A stretch of DNA of 64,000 bases from Schistocephalus solidus (taxonomy: Eukaryota > Platyhelminthes > Cestoda > Diphyllobothriidea > Diphyllobothriidae), in NCBI GenBank assembly GCA_017591395.1, contig WEDG01004650.1, positions 46,868-110,867 of the forward strand, in the 5' to 3' direction. Positions 59,334 to 64,000 of the stretch are shown here, piece by piece (within the stretch, counting starts at the first letter, position 1; each line of letters begins with the position of its first letter). Position numbers and translations under genes: made by a program. The notes under the pieces are model-generated. The model worked only from the letters and a program-made list of their open reading frames with translations. It had not been told where the DNA came from and did no database searches.

Positions 59334-59850
59334 TTACTTGCTAGCCGTTAGCACCGACAGCTCTGGGGGTCTTTCGGTCATATTCTTAAAAATAAATCGA
59401 TCTGGATATCCATTTTGTTGAAAGCTGCTTCCAGCAACCTTTGCCTTTTGGTAAATGCTATCGACTGCGCAGACTCTTTTCACCGTTTTTGTCCGACAGA
59501 GTATTAAATTACGCATATTATTCAGCGTTACAAATCTCCCAAAGTAAGTGTCATGTCTAAACCACGTCTTTTCATTATAGAAACTACGTCAAATACTCCC
59601 GTCAGGGGTTCTACTGCGAAAAACGTCCAGGAAAAGGACCTATCCGGATTTTTCTTCTTCCTGTGTAAACGTATTTGACGGGGTAACCTGATTTTTGGTA
59701 TCCGTTAGAGCTGAAATGTCCATTTATTCAGATGCAACCTCAAGAATATCATCCACGTAACGCCCCTAATAGTTAAGAAGTTCAATTTGCTGACGAAGCT
59801 GTAAAGCATTCAGCTTTTCTAGCTTACCCATAGAATTAAGTGAGAGGATT
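59334..59850 (-). pseudogene. PLE copy 2 reverse transcriptase, C-terminal part
   Basis: Minus strand shows MGKLEKLNALQLRQQIELLN, then RYVDDILEVASE at 59762-59727 (YVDD active-site pair at 59759-59748), a stop, then FLDVFRSRTPDGS-like text. After a frame change it continues with NGYPDRFIFKNMTERPPE at about 59400-59350. RYVDD, LDV..(R/T)..DGS and NGYP..FI are the conserved order in Penelope RTs. PLE RTs are related to telomerase reverse transcriptase. Stops at about 59726 and others prevent translation. Confidence 0.8.
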
Positions 59851-60000
59851 TACAAAAATTTAAATTATGAGGTTTTCGACTTTGAACACCGCAGTCATTG
59901 GATAAAGACGATTGTAAAAAACATGTCGAAAATAATATATTTTCCACGTTAATTCACAAGATTTTATAATTCTTGTTTAGTCTATCGCTGACGACAGGAC

Positions 60001-63000
60001 ACAAAAGTTCTACGTTTGCCCTAGATAGAAATTTATATGCGTGGTTGCATTATTAAAGGTCTACCCGCGAATGGCTTATACAAAACTAAAATCTTTTTAC
60101 TGACATTTCCGCCAAAAGTCGGTATGGGTTTCGTCTTTCATAGCAGTGCGTCCCAACGGGTTTTCAAATATACCAAAGCTCTAAAGTATGTATCAGTTAT
60201 CCGTATTTATTTGTGGTATAAAGTCCCTATCTAGAAACGAATAGAAATGAATCTACTTGAATTCATCCCACGAGGACTGCATTTTATGCTGTTCATATAA
60301 TCCAGCACACTCCTTGTGCAACTGTACTTTTCTTATTTGCGCTGTAAAACGTTGGAACACAATTTATCTTTTCTGTTTGCCAGGACTAGAGAAGCAAAAA
60401 TTCCACACAGCACATTTTCCAAAGATTTGTCTCTTATTTAACTAACCGACTCATCTATGCATTATTTATTAAACCAGATTTTTGAATTGATATTTTTTGT
60501 AATTGTGCGCTACCCTACCAATTTGCTTTATGCTATACTGGTCGCTTGTCTCTAATTTAGTTGTTAAAACTATGTTTATAAAGGCAGTTGCACAAAACGC
60601 TAGCACATTTTTGAAAGGTTTTTACATCACGAAATTCCCTGACGTCTGTCTAGCATATGAGAATTTAGATTTTCCGGAAAATTACGGTTTTATCAACAAA
60701 ATACTGCGTAGCAGATAAAATCACTTTGATTGATATATTGCACTCAACTATTAACCTTAATTATTAGTTGTCAATTCAAAGATTCCTATTGACAAAATGA
60801 CATCTGATATTCCAAAAACTCATAATATGTAAATACGTATGTCAGAAAGAGAACACAATGAGACTGAAGTTCTTTGTCCTCAAGGACATGTTAAAACGAT
60901 AATAAAGACTCGCAAGCAATTTACTGCTCGTCCTTTCGCTGCTTTTAAACCAATAGATAATAAAGTAGCAAAGTTAACTGTCTATGTTTATAACGCCAAA
61001 TCCATGCATAAATTGTAAGTCCTTTTAAATGTTTCCTCTTCCAAATAAGAGGTCAGGGTCCAATCATTATGTGCGCTCTTAACCAAACCGAAGTAAAAGG
61101 TAGGTTGAGGGGCGCATCTCCAAAAACCTTTGCTTGCCTCTTACACTATCCCAACTTTCTCAAACGGTTGAACGTCAAATTGTGATCCAGCTACTAAGCA
61201 GCTTTTTCGAAAGAAATGTTTTATTAGTTGCTGTCTTCTTGATACCGTTATTGCCAGACGTGACAGAATCGTTTCTCACACTGTTCTGAGCAACTTGCTT
61301 TAGATATTTTAACGCCAATGTCCTCCAATTTTTCAGATTGCTTACAATTTACATATACAGACAGGCGTAGTTCCTAAGATGATGTTGCTCTTGTGATTCC
61401 TTCAGCTCAAAAAAATAACATCATAGTTGCTGTGCGTATGTATGCACATTCGTACTAATCAACCACTTTTAGTAATGTCCCACGCCAACTGCTCGTTTTC
61501 AAAATGCCCGTTGCTATTTTTGCTGGGCTGGCTCCTAGATTGGAGATTGCTGCTTTTCCCTAACTCAACGTTTCCAAGCTGAAGAGTGGATGTTTTCGGT
61601 AATTCCTATTAAATCTGGAGTTCTTTAAGGTTCTGTATTATCATCCTGTCTTATCTCTTGCTACATAACGGATTTGAGATGGCCAAACGACTGTTTTAGG
61701 TAAAAAGAAGTCTGACGATATAGTTTTTGATCATCCTTTTAAAAATTAGACACATCTTCAGTTTCTGAAGAGTGACCCTTACGGCAGCTTAACATAATCA
61801 TAAGAAAATGGCCTTCAACTGCATAATCAGAAAGCTGTTCGAAAAATCTCTTCAAATCCTGAATCTTCGGATATTCTTTCCAACGAGATACCCTCTATCG
61901 AAATCTGTAATTGCCAATCTTAAATTCTCCATTTACATTGAAATTTTTCACTAAAGTTCTTTAACTCCTGAATTTTATGTCGCTTATTGCTGATCTGGAA
62001 ATTTATAGATGTCTGCATTCTTTCTCTTTTTCTCTTTTGTTATGTTACTTTACTCGATCTGCTTACACAAGCTATGATGACTTTAAAACGTATCCTGACT
62101 ATGCTATGATCCTCTGCTTGTGTTCGGTATCTTGCTTTTGTTAAAAAGATAATAAATGCCGTTTAAAAATGTTCAAACAACGCCCTAATCGAATTCTGAA
62201 CGATGTTGGGAATCCGATTTCATTCTGATCTAATTACCGTGAAGTCTTTCTGTCCCAGTCGTCCGTGTCTTCCTACATGTGTCTTGCCCGTACATTGGCA
62301 TACGACCGTTCTGTATTGCCGTTTTTTGGGCAAAACATTACGTGTATAGAGGCAAATAAACAGAAACTAAGTTTGGAATCGTTTAATAGACATGTGTAAT
62401 TTTCATGTAAACATGCTGATTCTTGCGTATCATTTTAATTTATCCTATTTTTTTCAGGTAAATTGAGCCGTTTTCGCTGAAAGTTTGTAAGATTATTTAG
62501 ACAAAAAGTATATTTATCGCAGAAATAAAAATGCGAAACGACTGCCCATTGTGTGAGTTTTTGTTTTAAGAACTTTGATTGGACTGTATTTCAAATACTG
62601 ACATGGACAAAACTTTTAGAGCCCATTTCTCGTATGATTTCGGAACCTGTACACATGCTGAGATAAGAAAATGCATTAATGAAAGAGGAAATTTATTCCT
62701 CCTTGGGAGTTAACTAGATTTTGCATGGTAGAGCTGGCAAGGAAAGGCAATGTACAATGAGATCGTACAAGACCAATTACTGCAAAGGACGAATTAGCAA
62801 ATACATCATGGGATATATCTGCAAATTTTATTTGATGTTTAGTGCTCTATTAAGGGTCATATTGTAGATGCGCTGAATCAACCTGGGCACATGGGAGTTG
62901 TTGTGATGACCTTAGTTACAGGCTCACGTCAAGGAAGCTACAAACGTATGTGTCATTTGCTGTCTTTTCAACTTCATAAAGACACCGTGTCCACACGGGG

Positions 63001-64000
63001 AGAGCAGAGTTTGCATTAGGCCCTGCGTAATCCTTCTATTACTTGAAACAAGTGCTCGACACCCCCTTGCTGGTGTCTTAATTGACATCCAAATTGTTGT
63101 TGCAGAATTTAACGATGTGGCCTGTGCTCAGTTTGCTTCTTCGGAACATACGAGCACAAGTTTGTTGTAGATTTGTGGCTACCATCAAATACAAGACTAC
63201 ATGCATATAGCAGACGTCATTCATGTTCTCTCGCAAAAATACTGAGCGTGTACAATTGTTTTAAATATACCCTTTACAGAATCGGCCTACATTTCGATTC
63301 ATGGATAAGCCATTGTAGTAGGTTCTCCGACAAAGCCTTGAGAGCACTTTTAACTGTTATTAAATAAGCAGATTTTGACAATGCGTTCCAGTTCATCGGT
63401 CTACTAAGGAATCGCCGATATTACGTATCGTACAGAGTTTTGACAAAATGTAGAAAAATTAATCAGTAGCTCAAATATACAAAAATGCTTGATATTAATG
63501 GCAGCATCCTGGTTTAGCTGACAAGCGCTATTTTTGTTGAAAGGCTGGTCCAAATTGAAACTTCTGCCACTGACTATGGTGTGCTGATGCCTCAATTTCT
63601 TTATCACATAACTTCCAAATATGTTGCGAGATATTTGGGTCAAATAAAGGCATATAAAATAATGCAGTCATGGTATGTACCGAATAATATTTTTTTCTGA
63701 CAACATTCAAAAAAATAAAACTAAAAACATGACATGCTGCTTCTTGATTGGCTGGAAATTGCATGCAGTCTCGACGGAGCATCATAGCTTCATAGTAAAC
63801 CTTATAGCCAAACTCTGAGTAAAAATGCAGTAAAACGTTTTTAGGAATATGCAAAAATTAGAGGGGCTTGCAGCTCTAGAGTAACGTAATGCACTGGTGC
63901 GTATTATTATCTGCAAAAAGGTTATGTATGGGCATGCACTGTTACGAACCAAAGTCAGTAATTTTAGACAATTACTTTAACACCGTTCGGTACCTGTACA
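60001..64000. other. About 4 kb to the right edge, no gene recognised
   Basis: AT-rich DNA with short frames (60037-60234, 60257-60445, 60503-60718, 63173-63367, 63528-63854 minus). None has recognisable motifs. The left part could contain the missing N-terminal RT region of PLE copy 2, but no motif supports it. Confidence 0.4.

Larger units (their letters stand above)
58530..60000 (-). mobile_element. Penelope-like element, copy 2: RT end, GIY-YIG endonuclease and 3' region
   Basis: Minus strand, from right to left: RT palm, RT C-terminal part, GIY-YIG endonuclease, endonuclease C-terminal tail, and a 3' untranslated part with a hammerhead-like motif. Aligns with copy 1 (46180-47160) and extends further 5' into RT. 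The N-terminal half of RT is missing or too decayed to see beyond about 60000. The two copies are in the same orientation about 12.3 kb apart. Confidence 0.85.

Noticed and set aside
63528..63854. 108-codon minus-strand frame near the right edge
   Set aside because: No recognisable motif, overlaps a second minus frame (63404-63643), AT-rich codon content like the background.

Overview
The window reads as eukaryotic nuclear DNA from a parasitic flatworm, most likely a tapeworm. The DNA is AT-rich with a low density of single-copy coding sequence. The one host gene recognised has a 34-nt intron, and small introns of that size are typical of flatworms. The decayed elements present (CR1-like and zinc-finger-tailed non-LTR retrotransposons, a Gypsy LTR element, Penelope-like elements) suit a large, repeat-rich cestode genome. 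The zinc-finger-tailed LINE looks like families I associate with diphyllobothriid tapeworms; that placement is inference from memory, not a search.

Layout. 1-480 (minus strand): the first three coding exons of 6-phosphogluconate dehydrogenase, running off the left edge. About 2.04-2.11 kb: a tRNA-like SINE head. 2.5-4.0 kb: 5' fragment of a CR1-like LINE (copy A). 5.09-5.46 kb: an 86-bp minisatellite. 5.8-9.4 kb: a nearly complete but dead CR1-like LINE (copy B). 11.0-12.9 kb: truncated Gypsy-type element (gag, protease, start of RT). 15.8-18.8 kb: CR1-like LINE copy C. 18.8-30.3 kb: mostly unrecognised DNA with one doubtful ORF cluster near 25 kb and a CTT microsatellite. 30.36-31.39 kb: a 514-bp tandem duplication. 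32.1-35.3 kb: a decayed LINE with APE-type endonuclease, RT and C-terminal C2H2 fingers. 35.4-36.1 kb: short dispersed repeats. 37.04-37.87 kb: a Penelope-like (PLE) GIY-YIG endonuclease fragment held between two inverted arms. 46.2-47.2 and 58.5-60.0 kb: two same-strand copies of another PLE (RT with RYVDD, GIY-YIG endonuclease, and a hammerhead-ribozyme-like core beyond the endonuclease). 47.5-48.3 and 53.1-53.9 kb: a diverged pair of long inverted repeats of unknown identity with partly conserved reading frames. The remainder has no gene I can support.

How it fits together. Apart from PGD, almost everything recognisable is mobile-element debris with stops, frameshifts, truncations and replaced catalytic residues. 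No bacterial operons, CRISPR arrays, rRNA genes or intact tRNA genes were seen. The most interesting items are the hammerhead-like motifs conserved in both copies of one PLE, the inverted-arm PLE structure at 37 kb, the unidentified inverted repeat family at 47.5/53 kb, and the compact 5' end of PGD with a possible N-terminal extension.
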